DNA from: Spirosoma telluris | GTDB taxonomy: Bacteria > Bacteroidota > Bacteroidia > Cytophagales > Spirosomataceae | NCBI GenBank assembly: GCA_003259005.1 | Contig: QLII01000001.1 | Span: 1,984,001 to 2,048,000, forward strand | Direction of reading: 5' to 3' | Length of the DNA: 64,000 nucleotides | Shown: in pieces, positions 27,711 through 35,947 of the stretch | Layout of the letters: the number at the start of each line of letters is the position of its first letter | Numbering within the stretch: the stretch's first letter is position 1 | Made by a program: the position numbers and the translations under genes | The notes under the pieces: model-generated | Databases searched by the model: none | What the model saw: the letters and a program-made list of their open reading frames with translations, nothing else | Told to the model about the DNA's origin: nothing

Positions 27711-27823
27711 TTTCAGGTCGGCCTATACGTTGCCGACTTGAATCAGATCGAAAACATGCGGCACGCTGACGTGCCGTTTTTCATAAATACAATACTCCAT
27801 TAACTCGATAGGCATTATACTGT
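27711..27823 (+). promoter_or_regulatory. two-hairpin leader ending in a terminator-like structure
   Basis: An 11-bp stem (27712-27722 with 27732-27742, one G-U pair, 9-base loop) is followed by a 7-bp GC hairpin CGGCACG-CTGA-CGTGCCG (27759-27776) and TTTTT. If the promoter at 27697 is real, these lie in the leader of the TSUP/metZ genes and could act as an attenuator or riboswitch. Otherwise the second hairpin may just terminate the upstream protease transcript. It does not match the SAM-I or SAM-II consensus I know. Confidence 0.45.
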
Positions 27824-28891
27824 ATGAATCAACAGATAGCCTCTACCACCAATTCGGCAGACACTACGCTTACGCTGGCTGAGCCAGGAATCGACCTTAA
27901 TGGACTGACCGTCAGCCTTCAGGGAGAGAATGCAGCCAAGCAGGCTGATATTTTGCGTACTGCATTTCCAACTGCTCGTATCCAAACGGGTATTTCCCAG
28001 ACGCTGCTCCGACGTCGAACCCGTACTGAAATCGCGATCTATGTCTTTTCTGCCCTTGCGTTGATGGTTGTCGGGCATCTGTTGCTCAGCTATTTCACAC
28101 TGGACCGACTTACGGTTATTGCCAGTTCTATTGACCTAACCCCGCAGATTTTTTACTTCATTCTGGCCGGATTCGTAGCCCAGATGATTGATGGGGCACT
28201 GGGCATGGCGTACGGCGTAACGGCTACCACTTTCCTGACAAGCGTTGGTATTAGTCCTTTATTCGCGACGGCGAGTGTGCACAGTTCTGAAATTTTCACG
28301 AGTGGCGTTTCGGGCTATATGCACCTTAAATTTGGCAACGTCAACAGCCGGTTATTTAAAATTGTCCTGATTCCAGGGGTTATTGGAGCGGCATTGGGTG
28401 CTTTCTTAATAACCAAATTGGCGGATATGGAAGTGGTTGCCACTTACTTATCTCCCGCCATTTCGGTTTACACGGCTATTCTGGGCATTTTAATACTCCG
28501 GAAAGCCTTAGCGAAGCCGACCAAGAAAAAGCCTGTTCGCCAAATTGGCCTGCTGGCCTGGTTTGGTGGCTTTGTTGATGCCATTGGCGGTGGTGGATGG
28601 GGTCCTATTGTTAACTCAACGCTCATTGCCTCTGGTAGGCATCCGCGCTATACGATTGGCTCTGTTAACCTGGCCGAGTTTTTCGTCTCGTTTGCCAGCT
28701 CAGTCGTATTTGCGCTGTATGCCGGTTTAGATAACTATGGCATGGTGATTCTGGGCCTGATTTTGGGCGGTATGATAGCTGCCCCCATTGCCGCCCGTTT
28801 AGCACAAAAACTACCGGTGAAGACCATGATGATATTGGTCGGAATTGTGGTTATTCTCGTAAGTTTGCGGAAGATTATCAAGTTCTTTTAG
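27824..28891 (+). CDS. TSUP-family (TauE/SafE) membrane transporter
   Basis: This 355-residue protein has about eight membrane helices from residue 68 on and the typical repeats of the TauE/SafE family: FVAQMIDGALGMAYGVT (first half) and GGFVDAIGGGGWGPIVNSTL (second half), with SEIFTSGVSGYMHLKFGNVN. TSUP proteins move sulfite, sulfonates or other small organic/sulfur anions. An N-terminal soluble extension of about 65 residues is unusual. It lies at the head of the sulfur-assimilation genes, directly before metZ, so sulfate or sulfite transport is likely but not proven. Confidence 0.85.
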   Translation: MNQQIASTTNSADTTLTLAEPGIDLNGLTVSLQGENAAKQADILRTAFPTARIQTGISQTLLRRRTRTEIAIYVFSALALMVVGHLLLSYFTLDRLTVIASSIDLTPQIFYFILAGFVAQMIDGALGMAYGVTATTFLTSVGISPLFATASVHSSEIFTSGVSGYMHLKFGNVNSRLFKIVLIPGVIGAALGAFLITKLADMEVVATYLSPAISVYTAILGILILRKALAKPTKKKPVRQIGLLAWFGGFVDAIGGGGWGPIVNSTLIASGRHPRYTIGSVNLAEFFVSFASSVVFALYAGLDNYGMVILGLILGGMIAAPIAARLAQKLPVKTMMILVGIVVILVSLRKIIKFF

Positions 28892-28895
28892 ATGG

Positions 28896-28957
28896 GTCTC
28901 GGTCAGTATCTTGCTGGCCGGATAATAATAAACGGCCAGCAAGATACTGACCGAGAC
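28896..28957. repeat. 25-bp perfect inverted repeat
   Basis: Arms 28896-28920 and 28933-28957 are perfectly complementary around GATAATAATAAA and begin GTCTCGGTCAGTATC. The element lies 5 bases after the TSUP stop and ends 7 bases before the metZ ATG, without a T-run, so it sits over the metZ ribosome-binding region. Confidence 0.9.
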
Positions 28958-28963
28958 AAGTAG

Positions 28964-30157
28964 ATGCAAAAACAAACCAAAGCCATCCGTACGCAGGCAC
29001 AGCAATCGCAGAATCGCGAACACTCTGTACCGCTGTATCTGACATCAAGTTTTACCTTTGAAACTGCTGAACAGGGTAAAGCCCTTTTTGAAGAAACCGA
29101 AGAAGGTAATATTTATTCGCGCTTTTCGAACCCCAACGTAACGGAGTTTGTCGAGAAGGTCTGCATGTTGGAAAATGCCGAAGATGGCATTGCCACGGGA
29201 ACAGGCATGGCTGCCGTTTTTGCGAGTATGGCTGCTTTGCTGAAATCCGGCGATCACCTGGTTGCCTGTCGGGCCTTGTTTGGCTCGGCGCACCAGATTA
29301 TCACCCAGATTTTGAGCAAGTGGGGCATTACCCATACCTATGTCGATGCAACCGCTTCCGAAGCGGAATGGGAAGCGGCCATGCAGCCTAATACGCGTAT
29401 GGTTTACCTGGAAACCCCTTCGAACCCTGGCCTGGAACTGGTTGACCTAAAAATGCTGGCCCGTTTGAAGGCAAAATATGGCTTTATTCTGAATGTAGAC
29501 AACTGCTTTGCTACGCCAATTTTACAAACGCCTATTGATTTCGGCGCCGACCTGTCGGTACATTCAGCCACGAAATATATGGACGGACAAGGTCGGGTGC
29601 TGGGCGGTATCGTCGTTGGGCGAGCCGATCTCATTCAGCCGATTCGGTTCTTTGCGCGGCATACGGGCCCATCTCTGTCGCCCTTCAATGCCTGGATTTT
29701 GTCGAAAAGTCTGGAAACATTAGACCTTCGCATGGAGCGCCATTGCCGCAATGCGCTGCAACTGGCCGAGGCACTGGATGGCCATACGGACGTTGAACGG
29801 GTGCTTTATCCGTTTCTTCCCTCCCATCCGCAATATGAGCTGGCCAAGCGGCAGATGAGCGCGGGCGGAGCCATTGTAACGATTGAACTCGAAGGTGGGT
29901 TCGAGCGCGTAAAAGCCTTTTTCGATGCCCTGACAATTCCTACCCTTTCTTCTAATCTGGGTGACTCGCGCACCATCGTGACCAATCCAAATACAACGAC
30001 CCACGCCAAATTAAAACCTGAAGAAAAAGCTGCGCTAGGCATCACGCCGGGCCTGATTCGGATTTCGGTTGGTCTGGAAGCTATTGAGGACTTGATCGAG
30101 GATTTCACGCAGGCGGTAGAGAAATCGGCAGAGGTATTGAAACAACAGGTTGCTTAA
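28964..30157 (+). CDS. metZ: O-succinylhomoserine sulfhydrylase
   Basis: This PLP enzyme of 397 residues (Cys/Met metabolism family) makes homocysteine from O-succinyl- or O-acetylhomoserine and sulfide. Landmarks: YSRFSNPNVTEFVEK, TGMAAVFASMAAL, VYLETPSNPGLELVDL, the PLP lysine in SVHSATKYMDGQGRVLGG, and SNLGDSRTIVTNPNTTTHAKL near the C-terminus. The closeness to MetZ (GRVLGGIVVG) suggests the succinyl donor, but MetY-like activity cannot be excluded. It lies downstream of the TSUP transporter and near cysHDN, so it uses the sulfide that those genes help to make. Confidence 0.88.
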   Translation: MQKQTKAIRTQAQQSQNREHSVPLYLTSSFTFETAEQGKALFEETEEGNIYSRFSNPNVTEFVEKVCMLENAEDGIATGTGMAAVFASMAALLKSGDHLVACRALFGSAHQIITQILSKWGITHTYVDATASEAEWEAAMQPNTRMVYLETPSNPGLELVDLKMLARLKAKYGFILNVDNCFATPILQTPIDFGADLSVHSATKYMDGQGRVLGGIVVGRADLIQPIRFFARHTGPSLSPFNAWILSKSLETLDLRMERHCRNALQLAEALDGHTDVERVLYPFLPSHPQYELAKRQMSAGGAIVTIELEGGFERVKAFFDALTIPTLSSNLGDSRTIVTNPNTTTHAKLKPEEKAALGITPGLIRISVGLEAIEDLIEDFTQAVEKSAEVLKQQVA

Positions 30158-30259
30158 GTATGAGACAATGGCTTTGTTAATGGAATTATCAGTTCAGTAG
30201 TGGCGTACTGAACTGATTTAGTTCAAGATGTTTTAGTACAATAAAATTCTGCTGGTGCA

Positions 30260-30562
30260 ATGAAAACGATAACAGCCAATCTTCCAGACACAATTGATCC
30301 AGAATATGCGCTCTGGACTTTGGCTCATTCTTTATATGAAAAAGGAGAGGTAACGCTGGAAGAAGCTGCGAGTATAGTTGGCTTAACACCTACTTACTTT
30401 ATAATTCACCTAAAAAAGCCATTTAATCCTTCGGCAAATCAAATAAAGAAAGAGTTAGTAGAATCAGCTAAACCACTTAATCGTCAAAAGTTTGACCAGT
30501 TGGTCAGCCAACTGGATATTAAGGAATCCTGGGAAGAATTAGCATCTCAGATTGGCAAATGA
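30260..30562 (+). CDS. antitoxin of a type II toxin-antitoxin pair (UPF0175-like)
   Basis: This 100-residue protein begins MKTITANLPDTIDPEYALW and has a helical segment, LYEKGEVTLEEAASIVGLTP, close to the UPF0175 helix-turn-helix pattern. The second half is charged and helical (ESWEELASQIGK). Its stop overlaps the start of the PIN-domain gene by 4 bases (ATGA), the classic arrangement of antitoxin and toxin. It should bind and neutralise the nuclease and repress its own promoter. The family call is by pattern; the partner makes the role likely. Confidence 0.75.
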   Translation: MKTITANLPDTIDPEYALWTLAHSLYEKGEVTLEEAASIVGLTPTYFIIHLKKPFNPSANQIKKELVESAKPLNRQKFDQLVSQLDIKESWEELASQIGK

Positions 30563-31011
30563 TATACCTGCTAGATACAAATATTGTTCTTGCTTATCTA
30601 AGAAGATCGCCGTTATCTATTTTCCTTGATAATGAATATGGCCTTCTTCTCAATAATACGAAGCCTTTCATTTCGGCAGTAACAGTTGGGGAACTTTGGT
30701 CAATATGCTTACAAAATAATTGGGGGCAGAAACGAAGAGACTTATTAATCGAAACGCTCCGACAATTAACCATCATTGATGTAAATATTGAGCCTATTAT
30801 TCAAGAGTATGCAGCAATTGATGCATTTAGTCAGGCTAAGCTGCAAGGTCGCCCACTGGATGCATCGGCTCGTAATATGGGAAAGAACGATTTATGGATT
30901 GCAGCAACCGCTTCTGTATTAGACGCACAGCTTTTCACCACCGACAAAGACTTTGATCATCTGCATGGGCAGTTTGTAGAAGTCATCTGGATTAACCCCA
31001 ATGTAAACTAA
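30559..31011 (+). CDS. PIN-domain toxin (VapC-like ribonuclease)
   Basis: This 150-residue protein has the acidic PIN-domain residues: Asp in MIYLLDTNIVLAYLRR, Glu in ISAVTVGELWSICLQ, Asp in KNDLWIAATASVL and Asp in FTTDKDFDHL, giving a complete Mg-binding site. PIN toxins cut tRNA or rRNA. The gene overlaps the antitoxin gene upstream and is 2 bases from the next start. The coding DNA of the pair is more AT-rich than the sulfur genes on each side, consistent with insertion. The start ATG is fixed by the overlap. Confidence 0.87.
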   Translation: MIYLLDTNIVLAYLRRSPLSIFLDNEYGLLLNNTKPFISAVTVGELWSICLQNNWGQKRRDLLIETLRQLTIIDVNIEPIIQEYAAIDAFSQAKLQGRPLDASARNMGKNDLWIAATASVLDAQLFTTDKDFDHLHGQFVEVIWINPNVN

Positions 31012-31013
31012 AA

Positions 31014-32123
31014 ATGGTGATGGCCCGCTACCTACTCTTATTTCTTCTCCTGTCCGCCCAACTCGTTAGCGGACAATCGCCTAAAAAGCCCCTTCGTGTG
31101 GGCATAGTTGGGCTGGAGCATGACCATGTGAATGGCATTCTGAATAAAGTATTCAGGCAAACAGGCCAGACTGATATTGAGGTAGTAGGTATAGCCGAAC
31201 CCAACCGCGAGTTGGCCGAAAAATTAGCCAAACGGCATGGGTTTAGCATGAACCTGGTTTATCCGACCGTTGCCGAAATGCTCGATAAAACCAAACCCGA
31301 AGCCGTTACTGACTTCAGCAGGATTGTCAACCATAAAAAAACGGTAGACATTTGCGCTCCGCGTGGGATTCATGTCATGGTCGAAAAACCACTGGCGACG
31401 ACTTATGAAGATGCCAAGCAAATGGCAGCGTTGGCAAAAAAACACAACATTCAACTTCTCACAAACTACGAAACCACCTGGTACAGCAGTAATCACAAAG
31501 CCTATGCCATCGCCAATACCGACAAGTCGATTGGTGATTTGCGGAAGATTGTCGTGCATGACGGCCATCAGGGTCCCAAAGAAATTGGCGTTAGTAATGA
31601 GTTCTTTAGCTGGTTGACCGACCCTGTTGCCAATGGAGCCGGGGCATTATTCGACTTTGGCTGCTACGGGACGAATTTGTCCACCTGGCTTATGCATAAC
31701 CAGCGCCCGCTATCGGTGATGGCCGTTACGCAGCAGATCAAGCCCGACATTTATCCTAAGGTAGATGATGAAGGAACAATCATTCTGACCTATCCTAAAA
31801 CCCAGACCATTATTCAGGGGTCCTGGAACTGGCCGTTTGGTCGTAAAGACATGGAAGTATATGGGCAAACGGGTTATGTTTTTACGGTGGATGGTTCACG
31901 AATGCGTGTGCGGCTTAAGGACGACAAAAGTGAACAGGCCATCCAAGCTAATCAGGCGGATGCACCTGCGACTGACCCCTTTGCCTATTTTGCCAGGCTT
32001 ATCCATGGCGAAACTAAACCCGATGAATTAACGTCACTAGAGAATAATCTAATCGTCGTGGAGATTCTGGACGCTGCCCGTCAGTCGGCCAAAACCGGCA
32101 AGGCGATAAAATTGCCAAAATGA
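31014..32123 (+). CDS. secreted Gfo/Idh/MocA-family oxidoreductase
   Basis: This 369-residue protein has a signal peptide (YLLLFLLLSAQLVSGQ) and then the NAD(P)-binding Rossmann half (LRVGIVGLEHDHVNG, EKPLATTYEDAKQMAALAKK) and the C-terminal beta-sheet substrate domain. Exported members of this family often act on sugars in the periplasm with a bound cofactor. No sugar gene is beside it; the next gene, cysH, begins 1 base after its stop, so it is transcribed with sulfur assimilation, perhaps only by position. The substrate is unknown. The start ATG follows the toxin stop by 2 bases. Confidence 0.82.
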   Translation: MVMARYLLLFLLLSAQLVSGQSPKKPLRVGIVGLEHDHVNGILNKVFRQTGQTDIEVVGIAEPNRELAEKLAKRHGFSMNLVYPTVAEMLDKTKPEAVTDFSRIVNHKKTVDICAPRGIHVMVEKPLATTYEDAKQMAALAKKHNIQLLTNYETTWYSSNHKAYAIANTDKSIGDLRKIVVHDGHQGPKEIGVSNEFFSWLTDPVANGAGALFDFGCYGTNLSTWLMHNQRPLSVMAVTQQIKPDIYPKVDDEGTIILTYPKTQTIIQGSWNWPFGRKDMEVYGQTGYVFTVDGSRMRVRLKDDKSEQAIQANQADAPATDPFAYFARLIHGETKPDELTSLENNLIVVEILDAARQSAKTGKAIKLPK

Positions 32124-32124
32124 A

Positions 32125-32859
32125 ATGATTACCGAATCTACCTCATTCACGCTCGAAAGCCTGACCGAACGATTACACGGTCTGAGCAACGTGGAAGCTC
32201 TGCGTACACTAGCGAACCTGTTTCCCGGCGAAGTTATTTTTTCAACCAGCCTGGGTTACGAAGATCAGGTTATTACCGATCTGATTCTGGCAAACGAGAT
32301 TCCGATCAAGATTTTTACGCTCGATACGGGTCGGATGTTTTCAGAAACGTATTCGGTCTGGAAAAAAACCAATGACCGGTATGCGACCAAATTAGAAGCC
32401 TACTTTCCGGACCGCACTGCCGAAGAAGCCTTAATGACCACCAAAGGACCCTACAGTTTCTACGAATCGGTCGAAAATCGGAAAGAGTGCTGTGGTATTC
32501 GTAAAGTAGAACCCCTAAACCGGGCCTTAAAAGGACAGAAGATCTGGATTACGGGCATCCGCGCCGAACAGTCGGCTAATCGCCAGAGCATGCCCCAAAT
32601 CGAATGGGATGCGGCCCACGATCTTTTCAAATTCCATCCACTAATGGACTGGACATTTGAAGAGGTGAAGCAATATGTGAAAGCCAATAACGTCCCCTAC
32701 AATCCGCTCCACGACCGGGGATTTGTGAGCATTGGTTGCCAACCCTGCACACGTGCTATCCAGGAAGGTGAAGATTTCCGGGCTGGTCGCTGGTGGTGGG
32801 AGGATAACTCCAAGAAAGAGTGTGGCTTGCATAGCCATGAGGAGGCATTTAAAGCTTGA
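32125..32859 (+). CDS. cysH: adenylyl-/phosphoadenylyl-sulfate reductase, iron-sulfur type
   Basis: This 244-residue enzyme reduces activated sulfate to sulfite using thioredoxin. It has the PP-loop-like STSLGYEDQVI near residue 40, and the paired cysteines RKECCGIRKVEPL and SIGCQPCTRAI, which hold a [4Fe-4S] cluster. This pattern marks the APS-reducing type; the catalytic cysteine is KKECGLHSHEEA at the C-terminus. The absence of an APS kinase (cysC) in the cluster fits direct APS use. It is followed by cysD and cysN, which make APS, and preceded by the Gfo/Idh/MocA gene. Confidence 0.9.
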   Translation: MITESTSFTLESLTERLHGLSNVEALRTLANLFPGEVIFSTSLGYEDQVITDLILANEIPIKIFTLDTGRMFSETYSVWKKTNDRYATKLEAYFPDRTAEEALMTTKGPYSFYESVENRKECCGIRKVEPLNRALKGQKIWITGIRAEQSANRQSMPQIEWDAAHDLFKFHPLMDWTFEEVKQYVKANNVPYNPLHDRGFVSIGCQPCTRAIQEGEDFRAGRWWWEDNSKKECGLHSHEEAFKA

Positions 32860-32932
32860 TTTGTTCAAAGTTGCCTGAGAAATAGGCTCAATGAATACCA
32901 TTTTAGTGATCTGGGATTAAGATCAAAAGCCA

Positions 32933-33835
32933 ATGAAGTTAGATTATTTAGATCAGCTCGAATCAGAAGCCATCCACATTATGCGGGAGGTAGCCGGTCA
33001 ATTTGAGCGACCTGCGCTGCTTTTTTCGGGTGGCAAAGATTCCATTACGCTCGTGCATCTGGCGCTGAAAGCGTTTCGTCCGGGCAAATTCCCGTTTCCA
33101 CTCGTGCATATCGACACGGGCCATAACTTTCAGGAAGCCCTCGATTATCGCGATAATCTGGCAGAACGAATCGGTGAAAAACTCATCGTTCGCTATGTTG
33201 AAGATACCATACGCGAGAAGAAATTGAAGGAGCCAACGGGCCGTAATGCTACCCGTAATGGCCTGCAAACCTTTACATTGCTAGATACTATCGAAGAATT
33301 CGAGTTCGACGCCTGCATTGGAGGTGCGCGCCGGGATGAAGAAAAAGCGCGGGCTAAAGAACGCGTATTTTCCGTACGTGACGAGTTCGGCTCCTGGGAC
33401 CCCAAACGGCAGCGCCCTGAACTGTGGAACCTCTACAATGGTCGGATTCACAAAGGCGAAAACGTTCGCGTCTTCCCGATTTCGAACTGGACCGAGCTTG
33501 ATGTCTGGAATTACATCCGGCGCGAAAAAATTGAACTACCCAGCATTTATTTCGCCCACGAACGTGAGCTGATTATCCGCGACGGTAAGTTGATGGCCAC
33601 TGCTGGCGGTGTTATCAAACCCGAAGCCGACGACCAGATCGTAACACGTCGGGTCCGGTTCCGTACCGTTGGTGACATTTCCTGCACAGCCGCATCAGAA
33701 TCCGAAGCCTTCTCGCTCGATGCTGTCATCGACGAAATTCAGGCCACGCGCATCTCCGAACGGGGCGAAACCCGCATGGACGATCAACTCAGCGAAGCCG
33801 CCATGGAAGACCGGAAGAAAGGTGGGTATTTTTGA
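32933..33835 (+). CDS. cysD: sulfate adenylyltransferase subunit 2
   Basis: This 300-residue subunit catalyses adenylation of sulfate by ATP, powered by GTP hydrolysis on CysN. The PP-loop is LLFSGGKDSITLVHLALKAF (residues about 26-45), and IDTGHNFQEALDYRD, CIGGARRDEEKARAKER and FPISNWTELDVWNYI are strongly conserved. It has full normal length and no frameshift. It lies 73 bases after cysH and 83 bases before cysN, with an AT-rich inverted repeat in the latter gap. Confidence 0.93.
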   Translation: MKLDYLDQLESEAIHIMREVAGQFERPALLFSGGKDSITLVHLALKAFRPGKFPFPLVHIDTGHNFQEALDYRDNLAERIGEKLIVRYVEDTIREKKLKEPTGRNATRNGLQTFTLLDTIEEFEFDACIGGARRDEEKARAKERVFSVRDEFGSWDPKRQRPELWNLYNGRIHKGENVRVFPISNWTELDVWNYIRREKIELPSIYFAHERELIIRDGKLMATAGGVIKPEADDQIVTRRVRFRTVGDISCTAASESEAFSLDAVIDEIQATRISERGETRMDDQLSEAAMEDRKKGGYF

Positions 33836-33917
33836 TTAATGAATAATGTAAAATGAACAATGAATAATGATTGGACACTAAATGATCCATTTTCCATTAT
33901 TCATTATACATTCACTA
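33836..33917. repeat. AT-rich inverted repeat, GAATAATG family
   Basis: AATGAATAATGTAAAATG before 33860 is mirrored by CCATTATTCATTATACATTC around 33892-33913. The element fills the gap between cysD and cysN and reaches the cysN start. Relatives are at 12392 and 24275. Confidence 0.75.
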
Positions 33918-33918
33918 A

Positions 33919-35166
33919 ATGGACCTTCTTCGATTTATAACTGCCGGTTCGGTTGACGACGGCAAAAGCACGCTCATCGGGCGGCTTCTTTACGATTCCA
34001 AATCCATCCTGGCCGACCAGCTTGAAGCCATCGAACGCGCCAGCAAAAGCCGTGATGATGGTGAAATAGATCTGGCTCTCCTGACAGATGGCCTCCGGTC
34101 TGAACGGGAACAGGGTATCACGATTGACGTAGCCTATCGTTATTTCCAAACGCCAGCCCGTAAGTTCATTATTGTGGACGCGCCGGGACATATTCAATAT
34201 ACCCGGAACATGGTTACGGGGCATCGAACTGCCAGCTGGCCATTGTTCTGGTCGATGCCCGACATGGCGTAGCCGAACAAACGCGTCGGCATTCGCTGAT
34301 TGCCTCGCTTTTGGGAATTCCCCACATTGTCGTGGCAGTCAATAAGATGGATCTGGTTGGTTTTTCGCAGGATGTGTTTTCTGACATCTGCATTCATTAT
34401 GCTGAGTTAGCCAAAAACCTGAACGTCAAGCACGTAACTTATATCCCCATGAGTGCGCTCAATGGTGATAACGTGGTTGACCGATCAGAGTCAATGCCCT
34501 GGTATGAAGGCCAGACGCTTCTGGAGCATCTGGAAACCGTGCAAATTGACGATGCTGCCAATCTGACGCAGGCTCGTTTCCCGGTGCAGTATGTCATTCG
34601 TCCGCAAACGGCCGAGTTACACGACTATCGGGGCTACGCTGGTAAAATCACGAGTGGTCTTTTCCGCAAGGGCGATGCCATAACCGTTTTACCTTCCGGT
34701 GAAACGTCAACGATAGACGCTATCGAAATCGCGGAAGCCCATCTGGATGAAGCCGTTACGCCCATGTCGGTAGTGCTGCATTTGGCTACCGACGTAGACA
34801 TTAGCCGGGGGATCTGATTGTTCGCTCGGATGACCAGCCTCTTAGTACTCAAACGGTAGAGGCTATGCTTTGCTGGATGGACTCCAAGGAGTTTAAGGTG
34901 GGAGCAAATACGTTCTACAAGTGGGGACGTTCCGCACCCGCTGTTCGGTTCGGGAGATTTTGTACCAACTGAATGTGAATACCTACGAACAGATTGAAGG
35001 GGTTGAGCAATTGCGACTCAATGATATGGCCAAAGTTGTTCTGCGAACGGCTCAGCCCATCAGTTTCGACCCGTATGCAACGAACCGGGCTTCGGGTGGT
35101 GCCATCCTGATCGATGAAACCTCGAACGTTACCGTGGGAGCGCTGATGCTGGTTGGTGAAGCCTAA
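33919..35166 (+). CDS. cysN: sulfate adenylyltransferase subunit 1 (GTPase), three frameshifts
   Basis: This is the GTPase partner of CysD, about 416 residues after repair. The P-loop is [17 protein letters not shown], with G2/G3 regions [15 protein letters not shown] and [13 protein letters not shown], and NKMDLVGFS as the G4 NKxD. Three breaks are repaired by one base each: G4 at 34218-34221 (restoring [19 protein letters not shown]), G5 at 34807-34811 (restoring [13 protein letters not shown]) and A3 at 34906-34908 (restoring [15 protein letters not shown]). With all three the whole GTPase and C-terminal beta-barrel read through. No CysC kinase domain is fused. Confidence 0.9.
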
Positions 35167-35183
35167 CAAAGGAGCCTTTTTTG

Positions 35184-35191
35184 TATATTTG
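35184..35191 (+). promoter_or_regulatory. -7 box TATATTTG upstream of a Uma2 gene
   Basis: TATATTTG fits TAnnTTTG, 20 bases before the Uma2 ATG. The same box at the same distance precedes the paralog at 62346, where it lies at 62321-62328. Confidence 0.55.
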
Positions 35192-35211
35192 GGTAAACGC
35201 CCACTATCCAA

Positions 35212-35874
35212 ATGAATGAATTAGCCGCCCAATTGCTCGAATCGCCCAAAGCCCCGCAGATTATTCAGCAGGTCCAAGCTATTCTGAACGACGAAAAAAC
35301 CCGTCGTCAGGCATTCTATGCGTGGATGGACAATGATGTGAAAGCCGAATTTATCAACGGTGAAATTGTTGTTCATTCGCCAGCCTTGCATAAACACAAC
35401 ACAGCCGTTATGTTTCTTGGCACATTGATGAATGTATTCGTAAATGAGCATAATCTGGGCGTAGTAGTAGTTGAAAAAGCCTTAGTCGAATTAACTCGTA
35501 ACAGTTACGAACCAGATATTTGCTATTTTGGACCAGCTAAATCAGCCTCAATTAAGCCCGATTTACTGTACTATCCGGCTCCTGACTTAGTGGTTGAAGT
35601 ATTATCAAAAAGCACGCAGAAAAACGACCGCGAAATCAAGTTTGAAGATTACGCAGCTCATGGTGTAACCGAATACTGGCTTGTTGACCCAACCCGCCAG
35701 ACCATCGAACTCTTTATATTCGATGCGGATACGGAAGCCTATACCCTACTAGGTTTATTCCGAATAGGAGAGAACGTAAGTAGTCGTTATCTGGAAGGCT
35801 TTACAATCCCAGTGAAAGCAGTTTTCGATGCGACAGCTAATGTGACTACATTAAGGACGTTACTTTCACGCTGA
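35212..35874 (+). CDS. Uma2-family (DUF820) putative restriction-endonuclease-like protein
   Basis: This 220-residue protein belongs to the Uma2/DUF820 family with a PD-(D/E)XK-like core: KAEFINGEIVVHSPA, the acidic NSYEPDICYFG, and PDLVVEVLSKSTQK (E-x-K type motif), followed by DYAAHGVTEYWLVDPTRQ. Its biological role is not known; such proteins are often found as many paralogs in one genome. A second copy about 45% similar by eye is at 62346-63011, with the same promoter box. It may be nuclease-active; that is inferred from fold only. Confidence 0.85.
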   Translation: MNELAAQLLESPKAPQIIQQVQAILNDEKTRRQAFYAWMDNDVKAEFINGEIVVHSPALHKHNTAVMFLGTLMNVFVNEHNLGVVVVEKALVELTRNSYEPDICYFGPAKSASIKPDLLYYPAPDLVVEVLSKSTQKNDREIKFEDYAAHGVTEYWLVDPTRQTIELFIFDADTEAYTLLGLFRIGENVSSRYLEGFTIPVKAVFDATANVTTLRTLLSR

Positions 35875-35890
35875 TCGTTGATTTCCAGAC

Positions 35891-35930
35891 ATAGAAACGC
35901 CCCAGGGATTACTCTCTGGGGCGTTTCTAT
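35891..35930. terminator. 15-bp perfect hairpin between convergent Uma2 and glyS genes
   Basis: ATAGAAACGCCCCAG pairs with CTGGGGCGTTTCTAT around a 10-base loop. It lies 17 bases after the Uma2 stop and 18 bases before the glyS stop on the opposite strand, so it serves both. Confidence 0.85.
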
Positions 35931-35947
35931 GCGTATAAAACTAGAGC

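Noticed and set aside
27640..27823. SAM-I or SAM-II riboswitch upstream of the sulfur genes
   Set aside because: The conserved sequence blocks of these riboswitches are absent; only generic hairpins are visible, so I list it as an unassigned leader.
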